A stretch of DNA of 64,000 nt from Buxus sempervirens (lineage: Eukaryota > Streptophyta > Magnoliopsida > Buxales > Buxaceae). The DNA is taken from NCBI GenBank assembly GCA_947561395.2, contig OX387195.1, forward strand, positions 27,109,126 through 27,173,125, read 5' to 3'. The notes below the pieces were generated by a model. That model had not been told where the DNA came from. It searched no databases and saw nothing but the letters and a program-made list of their open reading frames with translations. Positions 1-9,649 of the stretch are shown piece after piece. Position 1 is the first letter of the stretch. Each line of letters begins with the position of its first letter. Made by a program: the position numbers and the translations under genes.

Positions 1-269
1 CAAACCCTTTAAATGAATATGGATTATATAATTTATTTTTTCTTCTGTGCAAGTAGGTCTAGTGATTAAATGCCTAATTAATATTTTTTAATTAATAGAA
101 CCACAACTGCTATCAAATAAGCCATAACTCTTATGTTTTAAGGGAAAGGATGTATTCTTGCTATAAGCTTATGTTCAGAGATGAAGATCTGTTGTGGCAT
201 AAGAACGACTTAGCTAGATGCAAGAAACCTTTCATTTTACTACTTTCAACATTTGTTTCTTTTGGACAG

Positions 270-430
270 CCTTTATTTTGAAACACCCTCTTGTTGCAAG
301 TGCTGTTTTTGGAGCTACCAAGCCCTGGCAGCTGAGAGATGTGCTCAAGGCATTTGAGGTTGAGCTCGGACCAGAAATAATTTCGGAGATTGATGAAGTT
401 CATGCCCAACATCCAAATCCATGTCCCTGA
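270..430 (+). CDS. Aldo/keto reductase, last exon (copy 1, gene starts outside window)
   Basis: This is the terminal exon of an NADP(H)-linked aldo/keto reductase of the Tas/potassium-channel-beta-like branch. A splice acceptor (cag at 267-269) precedes it, and a TGA at 428-430 closes the frame. The exon reads AFILKHPLVASAVFGATKPW and continues through an acidic helix to an NPCP end. The SAVFGATKPWQL stretch corresponds to the C-terminal cofactor-binding segment of the family, where the adenosine phosphate of NADP(H) is held. Positions 1-269 are the preceding intron. Nothing is broken in what is visible, so the gene may be functional, but the catalytic Tyr/Lys/Asp/His exons lie outside the window. 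The intron plus the first 24 bases of the exon occur again at 46262-46553, almost unchanged. The exact substrate cannot be told. Confidence 0.75.
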
Positions 431-898
431 TGAAAATTGTGAGTGTGAATGTAAAGTCTAACAAGTAATTTCGGAGGTAAGGGAAGGTAAATCATTTACA
501 GTATAAAGTTTTCATTTCTGCAGCCCCGAAGGTACACTTTTTTTGAAGTACAGCTAACTTGCTGGGTTGTACCTGGCATTTCATAGGGAAACATACCGTC
601 CAAGTGATCTCGAGATCTTATCAAAATCTTGAATCATCCCGATTGAATGGTTCATGAATTGTCCACACATTTTAGATATATGGATTGGGCAATTACTTAT
701 GTAATCAAGCACAAATACAAAAAAAATTGGATCTTTCACGACAAAACAATGGGAACTCGGAGACAAAATCCTTCATCATAAACAGCGAGATGCAACTCCA
801 AAACGAACACCACAAGGCCGCCCGCAACCATCATATATACATTTCATTCCCTTCATCTCTCTACTCTCCTTCCTCCTCTTGATCTGCCTTTATTTTAG
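431..898. other. 3' flank of aldo/keto reductase, no gene seen
   Basis: About 470 bases of ordinary non-coding sequence lie between the reductase stop codon and the first MITE. Short open frames occur here, but none shows family resemblance or codon structure. The 3' UTR and polyadenylation site of the reductase should lie in its first part. Confidence 0.5.
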
Positions 899-901
899 TT
901 A

Positions 902-1257
902 GGGAAATTTAATTTTTAGTGGTATTTTATCAAAATTATTTAAGATTTAGTTGGTAAAATTTTGAGTTTTAACTTTTAATACACTTTTATCAAAATAATT
1001 AATTTTTAGTGTTATTTAAATGTTACGGATAAAATTTTCCAAAAATACCCTTATACAGTTTACTTCTGAGACTTGTACAAGCAATAAATTGACTTGTACA
1101 AGTCATTTGGATAAGTGACGTAAGGGTATTTTTGGAATAGTGAAATAGTACTAAAAATTAATTATTTTGATAAAGGTGTATTAAAAGTTAAAACTCAAAA
1201 CTTTGTCGATTGAATCTTAAATAGTTTGATAAAGTACTACTAAAAATTAAATTTCCC
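902..1257. mobile_element. MITE, PIF/Harbinger (Tourist)-like, copy 1
   Basis: This is a 356-bp non-coding, AT-rich, almost fully palindromic element. The terminal inverted repeats begin GGGAAATTTAATTTTTAGT at the left and end in the complementary ...AAATTAAATTTCCC at the right. It is flanked by a direct TTA on each side (899-901 and 1258-1260), the 3-bp target duplication typical of PIF/Harbinger elements. The arms keep pairing well inward. A diverged second copy lies at 2914-3282, on the other side of the UDP-glycosyltransferase pseudogene. The superfamily assignment is inferred from the TTA duplication and the GGG termini. Confidence 0.8.
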
Positions 1258-1260
1258 TTA

Positions 1261-2698
1261 TTTTCCGGGTTGCCGAAACATGTCGACGGCCTCCGCGACA
1301 ATGCACATGTCCTGGCTTTCCCTTTCCCTGCGCCGGGCCACATCTTACCACTTCTCGATCTAATCGAGCTCGGCTTTCATGGCTACACCATCACCATCGT
1401 TATTTCTCCCGAAAACCTCCCCGTCCTCGAACCTCTCCTCTCCAGCCACTTTTTCTTCATCAAAATCCACCTCGTACCTATTCCTTCCCACCCCTCCATC
1501 TCTCCCGGTGTCGAGAACGTCAGGGACCTTCCCGTCGACGGCTTCCGGGCCATGATGCAGGCTCTCCGTCAGCTTCACGACCCCATCTACCAGTGGCTCC
1601 GAACCCACCCTCATCCTCAAGTGGCCATCATCTCCGACATGTTACTCAGCTGGACCCACCATCTGGCCTGCCAGCTGGGTATCCCGCGGATCGTATTCTC
1701 GCCATCCGGCGCTCTAGCCGTATTGATCATTAACACGCTATGGCGTGATCGACCCAAGAAACCAACCAATCCCAACTCCCACATTTAGTTCCAACAAATC
1801 CCGAATCGCCCGAGTTTCCCCTCCCGGCAACTCTCCCGCATCTATCGGAGCTACGTGGAAGGAGACGCAGAGTCAGAATCCATAAGAGATGGCTTCCTTG
1901 CAAACATGGCTGGGGACTCGTAGTTAACACGTCCACTGAGTTGGAACGCGTTTATGTAGATCACTTGAAGAATGAGTTGGGTCACGAGCGGGTTTGGGCT
2001 GTAGGCCCCTGATCCCCTTTTATGGATCCATTGGAAGATCCGGGCCCAGCTCGACTGCTACCCGTGATGTGATGTGGTGGCTTAATACGTGTCAGAACCA
2101 GTTTGTGGTGTACGTGTGCTTCTGGAGTCAGATCGTATTGACCAATAAGCAGATAGAGGTGCTCGCAGCCGCTTTAGATCGGAGTGGCGCTCGGTTTGTT
2201 TGGGCAGTCAAGGAAGCCACTAGTGGACACGTGGTAGGAAAGTACGGGACCATCCCCGATGGATTTGAGGATCGGGTGGCCGGAAGAGGACTCGTGATCA
2301 AAGGTTGGGCCCCAGAGTACATGATACTGCACCACCGAGTTGTGGGTTCGTTCTTGACTCATTGCGGTTGGTACTCGGTGTTGGAGGGCCTGGTGGCTGG
2401 CATTCCAATGCTGGCTTGGCCGATGGAGGAGGACCAATACGCGAACGTGACACTCTTAGTGGAGGAGTTGAAGGTGGCAGCTAGGGTTTGCGAGGGTGAC
2501 AAAAGGGAGCCGGACTCTGCCCAGCTGGCTGTGGCAATATCGGAATTGGTGAGTGGGAATCGGTCGCGGATGGCACGAGCGAAGCAGGTAGGAAAGGCAG
2601 TGTTGGATTCCACTTCCACCAATCGGGCCGAGAGATTTTGGAAGGACTTGGATGGGTTTGTTAGCCTTTTACATGGACGTCCAGTTCCATCTACTTGA
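1261..2698 (+). pseudogene. UDP-glycosyltransferase (UGT89-like) pseudogene
   Basis: The locus is intronless and resembles family-1 flavonoid/small-molecule UDP-glycosyltransferases, nearest in my reading to UGT89. The N-terminal part (about 1271-1785) has the HVLAFPFPAPGHILPLLDL region with the catalytic-His neighbourhood, but lacks several residues after it and has no in-frame ATG. The frame stops at 1786-1788, resumes in another frame, shifts near 1911 (WGLVVNTSTELERVY follows in a new frame), hits a TGA near 2007-2009 through an apparent one-base loss, and resumes from about 2010 to the stop at 2696-2698. The C-terminal part holds the PSPG box (from W at 2306, ending in DQ). Two near-invariant family residues are changed: FGSQ is FWSQ, and HCGWNS is HCGWYS. 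At least three disablements plus these changes argue for a dead gene. Its left edge abuts a MITE target-site duplication, which may have removed the start codon. Confidence 0.85.
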
Positions 2699-2737
2699 GA
2701 ATTGCTTGCAAAGGCGAGAAGTACGTGTAAAGAGGGC

Positions 2738-2844
2738 TTGCCATAGCGCTCGAGCTCGAGCGTAAAACCATAATTCTTTTGAATTTTTCTGAGTTCAATG
2801 TCTTAAAAGTACGTGTTGCCATAGCGCTCGAGCGTAAAACCATA
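2738..2844. repeat. Short direct repeat after UGT pseudogene
   Basis: A ~30-base motif (ttgccatagcgctcgag then cgtaaaaccata) occurs at 2738-2772 and again at 2816-2844. The first copy carries an extra CTCGAG-type duplication. This looks like a local duplication in the 3' flank of the glycosyltransferase pseudogene. Confidence 0.6.
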
Positions 2845-2913
2845 TGTTTGTAGGTTAATAAACGGAGAGCCATCAGTTGTTGTAGATTTAGAGAGAGTTA
2901 GGTATTCCAAATA

Positions 2914-3282
2914 GAGAAAAGTAATTTTTAGTGGTACTTTATCAAATTATTTAAGATTTAGTCAGCAAAGTTTTGAGTTTTAACTTTTAATACACCTTTA
3001 TCAAAATAATTAATTTGTAGTGTTATTTCACTATTACACATAAATTCTTCCAAAAATACCCTTATACAACTTATTTCCGGGAGTTGTACGAGCAATAAAA
3101 TGACTTGTACAAGTCATTTGGATAATTGCTATAAGGGCATTCTTGGAATATCAGATTTGTAATAGTAAAATAACACTAAAAATTAATTATTTTGATAAAT
3201 GTGTACTAAAAGTTAAAACTCAAAACTTTGTTGACTAAATCTTAAATAATTTGATAAAGCACCATTAAAAATTAATTTTCCC
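2914..3282. mobile_element. MITE, PIF/Harbinger (Tourist)-like, copy 2
   Basis: This is a diverged copy of the element at 902-1257. It shares the TIR core (taatttttagtggta), the TTTGAGTTTTAACTTTTAATACAC block and its inverted partner, and the central palindrome around ACTTGTACAAGTCATTTGGA. The left terminus is degraded (gagaaaagt in place of gggaaattt) while the right still ends TTTTCCC. No clean target duplication remains, so it is the older insertion. The two copies bracket the glycosyltransferase pseudogene. Confidence 0.75.
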
Positions 3283-3508
3283 TTGCAAATAAACGCCAAT
3301 TTTAATTCATATCATCTTCACATCTAGTTTTGGTTTAATCTTTCTTAAAAGATGATATGTTTGATTGAATGAACTAACACAACACACAATAATCTAATTC
3401 CAATTTTCCCGTGCTTACTAAATGGAAACCTTTAAATTGCTTCATAATACAAATAGAAACATATCTTCTTCATGTGCGACGCTTCTGGAAGGCTGTATCA
3501 TCTGCAGC

Positions 3509-3642
3509 AAATTTCCTACACCCTATACCCAAGCACGACACTACGCACGTGGGTCTCACCAATTTAAAATTTTATTATAAAATACATGGCTTGTGGGACC
3601 CACATGGATCATGTCTGCTTGAGGGTGAGGAGTAGGAAATTT
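3509..3642. mobile_element. Short foldback element (134 bp)
   Basis: The ends are inverted repeats about 27 bases long: AAATTTCCTACACCCTATAC at the left pairs with the reverse complement of the right end, which finishes ...GAGTAGGAAATTT. Inside are a second pair of inverted GTGGGTC/GACCCAC-type segments. There is no coding capacity. This is most simply a small non-autonomous DNA transposon of unknown superfamily. Confidence 0.55.
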
Positions 3643-4023
3643 TATATAGATGCATGATACAGAAAGGACTTTGGCTAAATTGATTATATTATTAATTTGT
3701 GCTTTTGATTTTTAATTCCTGTTTAAACCAGCCATAAGCAACAAAATAAAGTTCTTTTGTAGACCAAGATTTATTGGCACGAGCAAAGAATATTAGAGTA
3801 TATAGGAGAAAAAAAAAACAGAAAAAGGAAGTAATGGATGACCAAGCCTATCTAAGAACAGGCCTGGATCTTGTGTCGCCTGGCCCATCAATAGCCCTAA
3901 TTAATATGAGTGGTTCATTTTTCTTAAAATGGCCTTAAAATTTTTTGCAAAGACATTAACAGAGGAGTTGAAATTGTCTGCTTTGCCTCCCTGATTTGCC
4001 ATGTGGACCATCTCACGGCCATT

Positions 4024-4291
4024 ATTTTTTCATATGTTATAAATGTATCAAGGGGGCCCACATGAAAAAACAGTCACATGGCAGCATCTCACGGTCACCT
4101 CAGGGAACATTTCAGGAAACATGGCAGAGGATTTCATTCCTTACCTGAGCGCATAACTATTTTTTCATATATTATAAATATATCAAGTGGGCCTACATGA
4201 AAAAACAGTCACATGACAGCATCTCACGATCATCTCAGGAACATTTCAGGAAACACGGCAGAGGATTTCATTCTTTACCAGAGCGCATAGT
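4024..4291. repeat. Tandem duplication, two 135-bp units
   Basis: A ~135-bp unit beginning ATTTTTTCATATnTTATAAA is present twice in tandem (4024-4158 and 4159-4291) with few mismatches. Each unit holds CACATGAAAAAACAGTCACA and a CAGCATCTCACG segment. The preceding 3960-4023 stretch and the unit share words (CATCTCACGG, GGGCCCACATG) with the foldback at 9002-9225, so both belong to one dispersed repeat family. Confidence 0.75.
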
Positions 4292-4301
4292 ACGTACGAA
4301 A

Positions 4302-4411
4302 TGCACGTGTCGTTTAGGTGAGCATCGAAGGGGATGCGGACGCGATGTACGTGTCACCTATGCCACGAATAAGCTGTTTCACCGCCCTGAGACATAACAC
4401 GCTTCCACGTG
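4302..4411. promoter_or_regulatory. Cluster of ABRE/G-box-like motifs
   Basis: Three ACGTGT-core motifs lie within 110 bp: GCACGTGTCG at 4303-4312, TACGTGTCAC at about 4349-4358 and CCACGTGTAT at 4405-4414. They sit 97-210 bases upstream of the ATG at 4511. In plants, clustered ACGTG(G/T)C elements bind bZIP (ABF/ABI5) factors and give ABA or stress responses. That the cluster controls the downstream gene is inference from position. Confidence 0.45.
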
Positions 4412-4510
4412 TATGTTAACACGAGTTTCGGTTTCGTGGGGTTTAGGCGTTTGAGAATTAGGGTTTAACTGGTTAGAGGCAGAAGAACTCGGTTCTGCAT
4501 CAGAGACCGC

Positions 4511-5014
4511 ATGGAGGTGCTCTATGTTTGTTCTTGTAGGCTTTTACCCAAGACCAGATTACCTAATTCCTTATGCTCTCATCACATTCAAAGTACCATC
4601 TCAAATTGCAGTCCAAAATGTCTTAATTTGCGTAAAGGAGCCGTGTCTTGCGCTTCTGGCTCTGAGCTAGACGCGAAATTGAGCTCACCAGGAAGAAGAA
4701 TTGGTCCTCTATCTTTTAATCGAATTGAGGTTGCAGAATCGTTTCGTGGAAAACCGGGGTCTGTTTCTTTCTATGGACTGACTCACCAGCTTGTGGAGGA
4801 AGGAAAATTGGAGTTGTCACCTTTCAAGGAGGGAACTGGTTCTTTCCTCTGGGTTTTAGCTCCGGTCGCGTTTATATCGTCGTTGGTGCTTCCACAGTTT
4901 TTCATTTTCAATGCTATTGAATCTGCCCTGAAAGACAATCTTCTCGCGGGTATTTACTTACTACTTACTACCTACTTGGCTGCGATTTCGGGATTCATTT
5001 TTAGCTTGAACTGA
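4511..5014 (+). CDS. Hypothetical plastid-targeted membrane protein (167 aa)
   Basis: A single-exon frame of 167 residues starts at the first ATG after a leader with GGGTTT boxes. Residues 1-50 are rich in Ser, Cys, Leu, Asn and basic residues with almost no acidic ones, as expected of a chloroplast transit peptide. A soluble segment (about 55-108) precedes two hydrophobic helices (about 112-134 and 145-165), and the protein ends three residues later. The segment GTGSFLWVLAP into the first helix reminds me of plant plastid membrane proteins that are usually longer. The present stop may therefore represent a truncation or the retention of an intron after about residue 134. I cannot assign a function. 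Composition and the lack of stops support coding, and the upstream ABRE-like cluster is compatible with a promoter. Confidence 0.55.
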   Translation: MEVLYVCSCRLLPKTRLPNSLCSHHIQSTISNCSPKCLNLRKGAVSCASGSELDAKLSSPGRRIGPLSFNRIEVAESFRGKPGSVSFYGLTHQLVEEGKLELSPFKEGTGSFLWVLAPVAFISSLVLPQFFIFNAIESALKDNLLAGIYLLLTTYLAAISGFIFSLN

Positions 5015-5339
5015 AATACACTCGACAAAAGCGATAATAATTGGCTATGAGAAAATTCTGGGGGTCATTCTAGGGCATTTCATGCTGATATTGACCTATA
5101 TTGTCGTCGTTACATCTCGTGTTTAGGAAGGGCTTTCAATTGAACTTCTTATGGTAAACTTAAAATTATATTAAAAATTTCAACTTCTGCTGTTATCTGT
5201 GGCTTGTGCAAATGCATTAATTGGCTGATGATCCATTTTATCACACGTTAACATTTTTCACGATTTTACAGTCGGTACTAGTGTCTATATTGAAATTTAA
5301 TTTAGGATTCACTTGTGTTATTATATTTGTGCAGAAATT

Positions 5340-5444
5340 TTGATCTCTTTATCTTCTGAGGAAAACAAGTAGACAAAAAGATATTGGAACCAAAACCCTT
5401 CCACCAATCCAACACTAATCTATATCTATATCTATACTATATAT
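5340..5444. repeat. 105-bp direct repeat, copy 1
   Basis: The segment TTGATCTCTTTATCTTCTGA ... through the TATATC tract is repeated almost identically at 8724-8828 in the same orientation, 3384 bases away. It lacks TG...CA termini, so it does not look like an LTR. Confidence 0.8.
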
Positions 5445-5460
5445 CTATACTATATATAAC

Positions 5461-5769
5461 GTGAGGTGCTCCCTTGGGAAGCGTGCCCAAAACCATTTAC
5501 AACTTTCCCAAAATTCTTATCCCCTGCATAGTTTTGTTTCAATAATACAAGGCTATACCTGTTTCAATTCACCAATTTTTTACAAAAACAGTTAGTTTGT
5601 AATTGCCCCCACTTCCCCACTCTCCATTCCCTCTCTCCCCACTTCCCCACTCTCCATTCCCTCTCTCCACGTGCAGTCTTGCATGTGCATCCTGTTAGTT
5701 ATATATAACATGAGGTGCCTCCTTGGGAATCATGCCTGTTATAATGTACAACTTTCCCAAAATACCCTT
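5461..5769. repeat. Local repeats in intergenic DNA
   Basis: A ~60-base block (tgaggtgctcccttgggaa ... caactttcccaaaa) at 5461-5520 recurs diverged at 5709-5769. Between them, a 30-base unit, ACTTCCCCACTCTCCATTCC plus CTCTCTCCCC, is tandemly doubled at 5611-5670. No gene is seen between 5015 and 6540 apart from these repeats. Confidence 0.7.
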
Positions 5770-6544
5770 ACACATCATTATCAATTTCATTAATAAAAGG
5801 GTAAAATAGTCATAACTGCTTTAATGAGTTGCAAAACTATTCCCTATCATCTACCTCTTTGTTTGTACGTGCAGCTGGCTAATATATTTGACGATAAATG
5901 GAGAAAACACCCAACACTGAAGGTGCCGCGTGTGCTGGAACATTGTGTTGGACTTTTCCTTTGGCATCGGCGGGTAACATATGAAAAAGAAATCATTCTA
6001 CGGTAAAATAGAAACACGGTTTTAGATCTTTGGCTTACTCCAGGTGAATGAAACTGAATGCACAGATAAAAGACATTCAAAACAAGTTTTATCGCTTTCT
6101 GACACCAATGATAGAGAAAAATATGACCATTATTAAGGAGACAAGAGAGCAGAGTTTCACAACAATATTTAGACCGCTCTCCTCTTTCCACTCATCCTTT
6201 AGTGGTTTTTGAAGACCGGTGTCGACTTCTCTCGTCTTTCTTCCCTGCCACTCTTCGCTGGTTCTCGGTATCGACTACCACCTGTGAGCTACAAGCTTCG
6301 AATCGTTCTTGGCTTTGTTTATCTACTCAATCGTGGGGAGAGCATCGTCTTGTGATGGGAGATACCACGTTTCTGAGGTGATTTAGTCGGGCAAGCTGGT
6401 TTATATAGTGGTGGTTTCAACTGCCCTTTCCTCGGTTTGTGATTTCGTGCTTTGTGCTCGGTTTGTGATTTCGGGTTGAGTTCTTGAGAGAGACCGGATT
6501 TGATTATTTTGACAGTTGGTGATTGCTGCTTGCATTCGCCGTGA

Positions 6545-6958
6545 ATGGCTGTGGCTACTGATGACAATGGCGATGCAAATGCAGATGATCTTAATGGGAC
6601 GAAGATCGGGAGGTGTTGCATAGTTTTAAGCTTTGATGGTTCGTCAGGACTTGGGGTTTCGATGATTTTGTTGCAGCAACTTCTTGCCCTTGGAATCGGA
6701 TTTTTGGTGTTTTGTTTTGTTTTCATTTCTAGCGCGATCAGTTTTATTGTGCTATCTTTAGTCTGGTTTTGTGTTGTTAGGTATTGGAGGGCCTCGACCC
6801 CCATAGTCCAAGTGCAGTTTTGGGTCCAGACGTTTCTCGGTTTACCGAGCACTCCTTTCTTGGCTTCCTCGTCTCTGACAAAGCCTTTTCTCCCATTCCT
6901 GGGATTTTCAATCCGTGTTCCGATGGACCCTCCGTCCGACTTTACCCCTGTTTTTTAG
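6545..6958 (+). CDS. Doubtful ORF with hydrophobic core (137 aa)
   Basis: An ATG-started frame has an acidic N-terminus (MAVATDDNGDANADDLNGTK), a long hydrophobic stretch (about residues 38-78) and a Pro/Ser-rich C-terminus. I recognise no family. Pyrimidine-rich DNA upstream could be a leader. It may instead be an accidental frame in transposon-derived sequence, since mobile-element debris lies close by on the right. Confidence 0.2.
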   Translation: MAVATDDNGDANADDLNGTKIGRCCIVLSFDGSSGLGVSMILLQQLLALGIGFLVFCFVFISSAISFIVLSLVWFCVVRYWRASTPIVQVQFWVQTFLGLPSTPFLASSSLTKPFLPFLGFSIRVPMDPPSDFTPVF

Positions 6959-7538
6959 GTGGATTCATGCTGCTTTGACACAAGGTTGGATACTTTCACT
7001 TAAAACTGTTACCTAATTATTAGGGTTTATGCCTCCCTTGTATCCTGGCTACTTTTGTTTCTAGGCTGTTATGGGTGTTTTTTCTATGCTTTCTGGCTTG
7101 TAGCCACAGCTCTTGCAACTCTATGTTCATATAACGAAGAAAGAGCTTAGCTTTGCTTTCCATAAAAAAAAATAATTTAAAGGGGCACCATAATGTCTGG
7201 CCAAATCTTATGTACAAGAATCAATTGCAATTGCTATCCCCTTATAGAGAGCAACTTAAGCTACAAAAAACTGAACAGAGAGCAAATTCTCGATGTGTGA
7301 AGACAACTACCTCGGAGAACGCATGCTACTCCAAGGGAACTTAGCTGTCCCAGGATTGCGATTCAAACCACCACCATGGTTGCGTCTCCCTGCAGATTGC
7401 TTCTCAAGCTTAAACCTAGCATCAGCCTTGCCGTCGAGCCAATGCAATTTCTTGTCGCCCTCCTCGACCACGCTCCATTTTGACTGCTTATTCATGCGCT
7501 GCTTCTCCTCTTCAACTACGCGTATGGGGAAAAGATCT

Positions 7539-7737
7539 TGTTGGAATATTAGCTGTTAGAATATTTTCTTTGATTGTGTGTCTTGATTCTAGCCTTGATT
7601 GTGTACCAGTTAGATCAATTAGGATCATTCCATTTATTCCCTTCCTTGTCTAGATCATGTGTTTCCTCTATAAACAGGTCCCCTATTGTACATTGTTAGA
7701 CATTGAATACATTACAGATTTTCTTCTCATTTCAACA
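7539..7737 (+). mobile_element. Probable Copia solo LTR
   Basis: A 199-bp segment starts TGTTGGAATATTAGC and ends TTCAACA, with TG...CA termini. It contains a CTATAAAC box at about 7668 followed by TTGTACATTG and GAATACATTACAG, the arrangement usual in small plant Copia LTRs. Flanking 5-mers are gatct and aatct (4 of 5 match), suggesting a decayed target duplication. No internal retrotransposon sequence is attached, so I read it as a solo LTR. Confidence 0.5.
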
Positions 7738-8207
7738 AATCTGAAGAGATAGACATGGGGTTCTTTAGAGTAACATAAGCCTTCTTGTAATCTGGTTGTG
7801 CAGTCAGGAGTCCGCCTCTCTTCTTCTTTTTCCCTTCCATGTTAAGGGTGTGTACCCTTTCTACTTCAAAACCGTAAAGTGATTCTAAAACCCTCTTGAT
7901 TTTAATCTGAGGAAAACAGCCAGACACCGGAGAACCAAAAAAAAAACAAGTAATTTAAGATGCGTTGATTTCAATCTGAGGGATTGTTTTGAGTGCAATC
8001 TCTTTGATGTTGTTGAAAGAAGATGGCATAAGAAGCTTGATGGGGAGATTAGCGAAATGGATAACCCTTCTTCCTAACCTGCTTCCCATTTTCGTTATCT
8101 TCGCTTCTGTGACATCAACTTTGCAACTTAGAGAACTTTTCGTATTATTCAAAGCTTCTCAATTTGCATACTCATACAGTCTATGGCAATACTCACAGCG
8201 TTTAGGG

Positions 8208-8555
8208 TAGAGTTGGCAAAGGGTCGGGTTCGGTTTGGGTCATAATCGGATTGGGTTCGGGTTGGACTAAATTAAGGCGGGTTGGAAAACCCCCAACCCG
8301 CCAACCTGTTTATTATTTTTTTATTTTTCAAAAAATATGATTAAAATAGGGTTGGGGATTAATTGGATCGGGTTGTATCGGGTTTGGGTCGGGTTGGGGT
8401 TTATCGGGTCGAGGCGAGACACTTTTGCCCCTTTTTTAATTGGGTTACCCGTCAGGTTGCCGGGTCATAATCGGGTTGACCCGATTACAGGCGGGTTAGG
8501 AAAACCCCAACCCAAACCCGTTTAACTCGGGTTGGTTCGCATTTTGCCAGCTCTA
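8208..8555. mobile_element. hAT-type MITE with perfect 8-bp TSD
   Basis: This 348-bp element has termini TAGAGTTGGCAAA... and ...TTTTGCCAGCTCTA, which are inverted repeats of each other. It is flanked by identical 8-bp direct repeats GTTTAGGG (8200-8207 and 8556-8563), the target-site length of hAT transposases. The interior is rich in GGGTTGG/CCAACCC words with extensive self-complementarity. There is no coding capacity. TAG(G/A)G(C/T)TGGCAA ends are common in plant hAT MITEs. Confidence 0.9.
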
Positions 8556-8723
8556 GTTTAGGGTTACAACTGCACCATATTGGGCTAGATACAGGTTAGG
8601 CCGACTACATTAGGAGTCTATGCCTAGAAAATGTCCTAATTTCAGGACCTCTTCCAACCAAAGGGTGTCAATCGGTTGGCTCATATATGGGCTTGAGTTA
8701 GGCCTAATTGTCTACAAGTAATA

Positions 8724-8828
8724 TTGATCTCTTTATCTTCTGAGGAAAACAAGTAGACAAAAAGATATTGGAACCAAAACCCTTCCACCAATCCAACACT
8801 AATCTATATCTATATCTATACTATATAT
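8724..8828. repeat. 105-bp direct repeat, copy 2
   Basis: This is the partner of the segment at 5340-5444, in the same orientation and near identical up to the TATATAT tract, where the two diverge. Sequence on both outer sides differs. Confidence 0.8.
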
Positions 8829-9001
8829 TTATCTTCAGCGTTAGATGATTAATGGAGGGTCTATACCTTGTTCTTTCACTAAAAGTCATTCATTCATCAG
8901 CCAAGATGTTCAGACGGTGTTGTAAACACGCATGATTTGGCAAAGCCTAGACAGGACATTTGACAACTCTAAAGCAAACTCTATTGTATTAGAAGTAGGA
9001 G

Positions 9002-9225
9002 TGTAGGGGATGCAAATCGTCTGCCATGCTTCCCTGATTTGCTCCATGATGTGGTTATGAGATGCTGCCATGTGAAGCATCTCATGGCCAATGTTTTTTC
9101 CATGTGGGGCCCACCTAAAAAATTTACAACATTCAAAAAAGACTGATCGTGAGATGCTCCATGTGGAGCATCTCACGATCACATTGGGGAAACATTGTAG
9201 ACAATTTCATTTCGAGTGTAGGACT
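9002..9225. repeat. Foldback repeat with 36-nt perfect palindrome
   Basis: The segment contains 9145-9180, GATCGTGAGATGCTCCA, then TG, then the exact inverted partner (17-bp arms). The arms recur nearby as GATGCTGCCATGTGAAGCATCTCATGG (9061-9087). Words shared with 3970-4290 (GGGGCCCAC, CATCTCAC, GGGAAACAT) place both in one dispersed foldback family. There is no coding potential. Confidence 0.6.
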
Positions 9226-9649
9226 ATAAAAAAGGATCGAATACTGTACAAATCTCCCAACTCGATTCTAAATAAAAAAACTGAATATTCATAGTTAAAT
9301 TCTTATTGAAAGATCTTATACACTTGATAATTGTGTTCGAAATTCGACCAGCAAAACTTGGTTGAGTCCATTTCGAGTTTGTTCAATTATATATAATCCA
9401 AGTTCAATCCAAATTGGATCAAGCTTGAATTAGATAGCCAAATTTTGGCACTGCCTCATAGGAGGGACAAATTTCTTTTAAATGAATCAAATACATATAT
9501 ATTGTAAAACAGAGTACAAAAACACCACATTCTCTTTCTTCCATGTGGATATCCCCTTCTTTCTCCAACTGTCCTTTTGGGCCCCACTGAAACCCTAGAC
9601 TCTCTCTCTTCCATGTGGACATATTATTTAAAGTGACACTTTTCAGTGC

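Noticed and set aside
5340-8828. LTR retrotransposon bounded by the 105-bp direct repeats
   Set aside because: There are no TG...CA termini, no primer-binding site or polypurine tract, and no gag-pol sequence between them.
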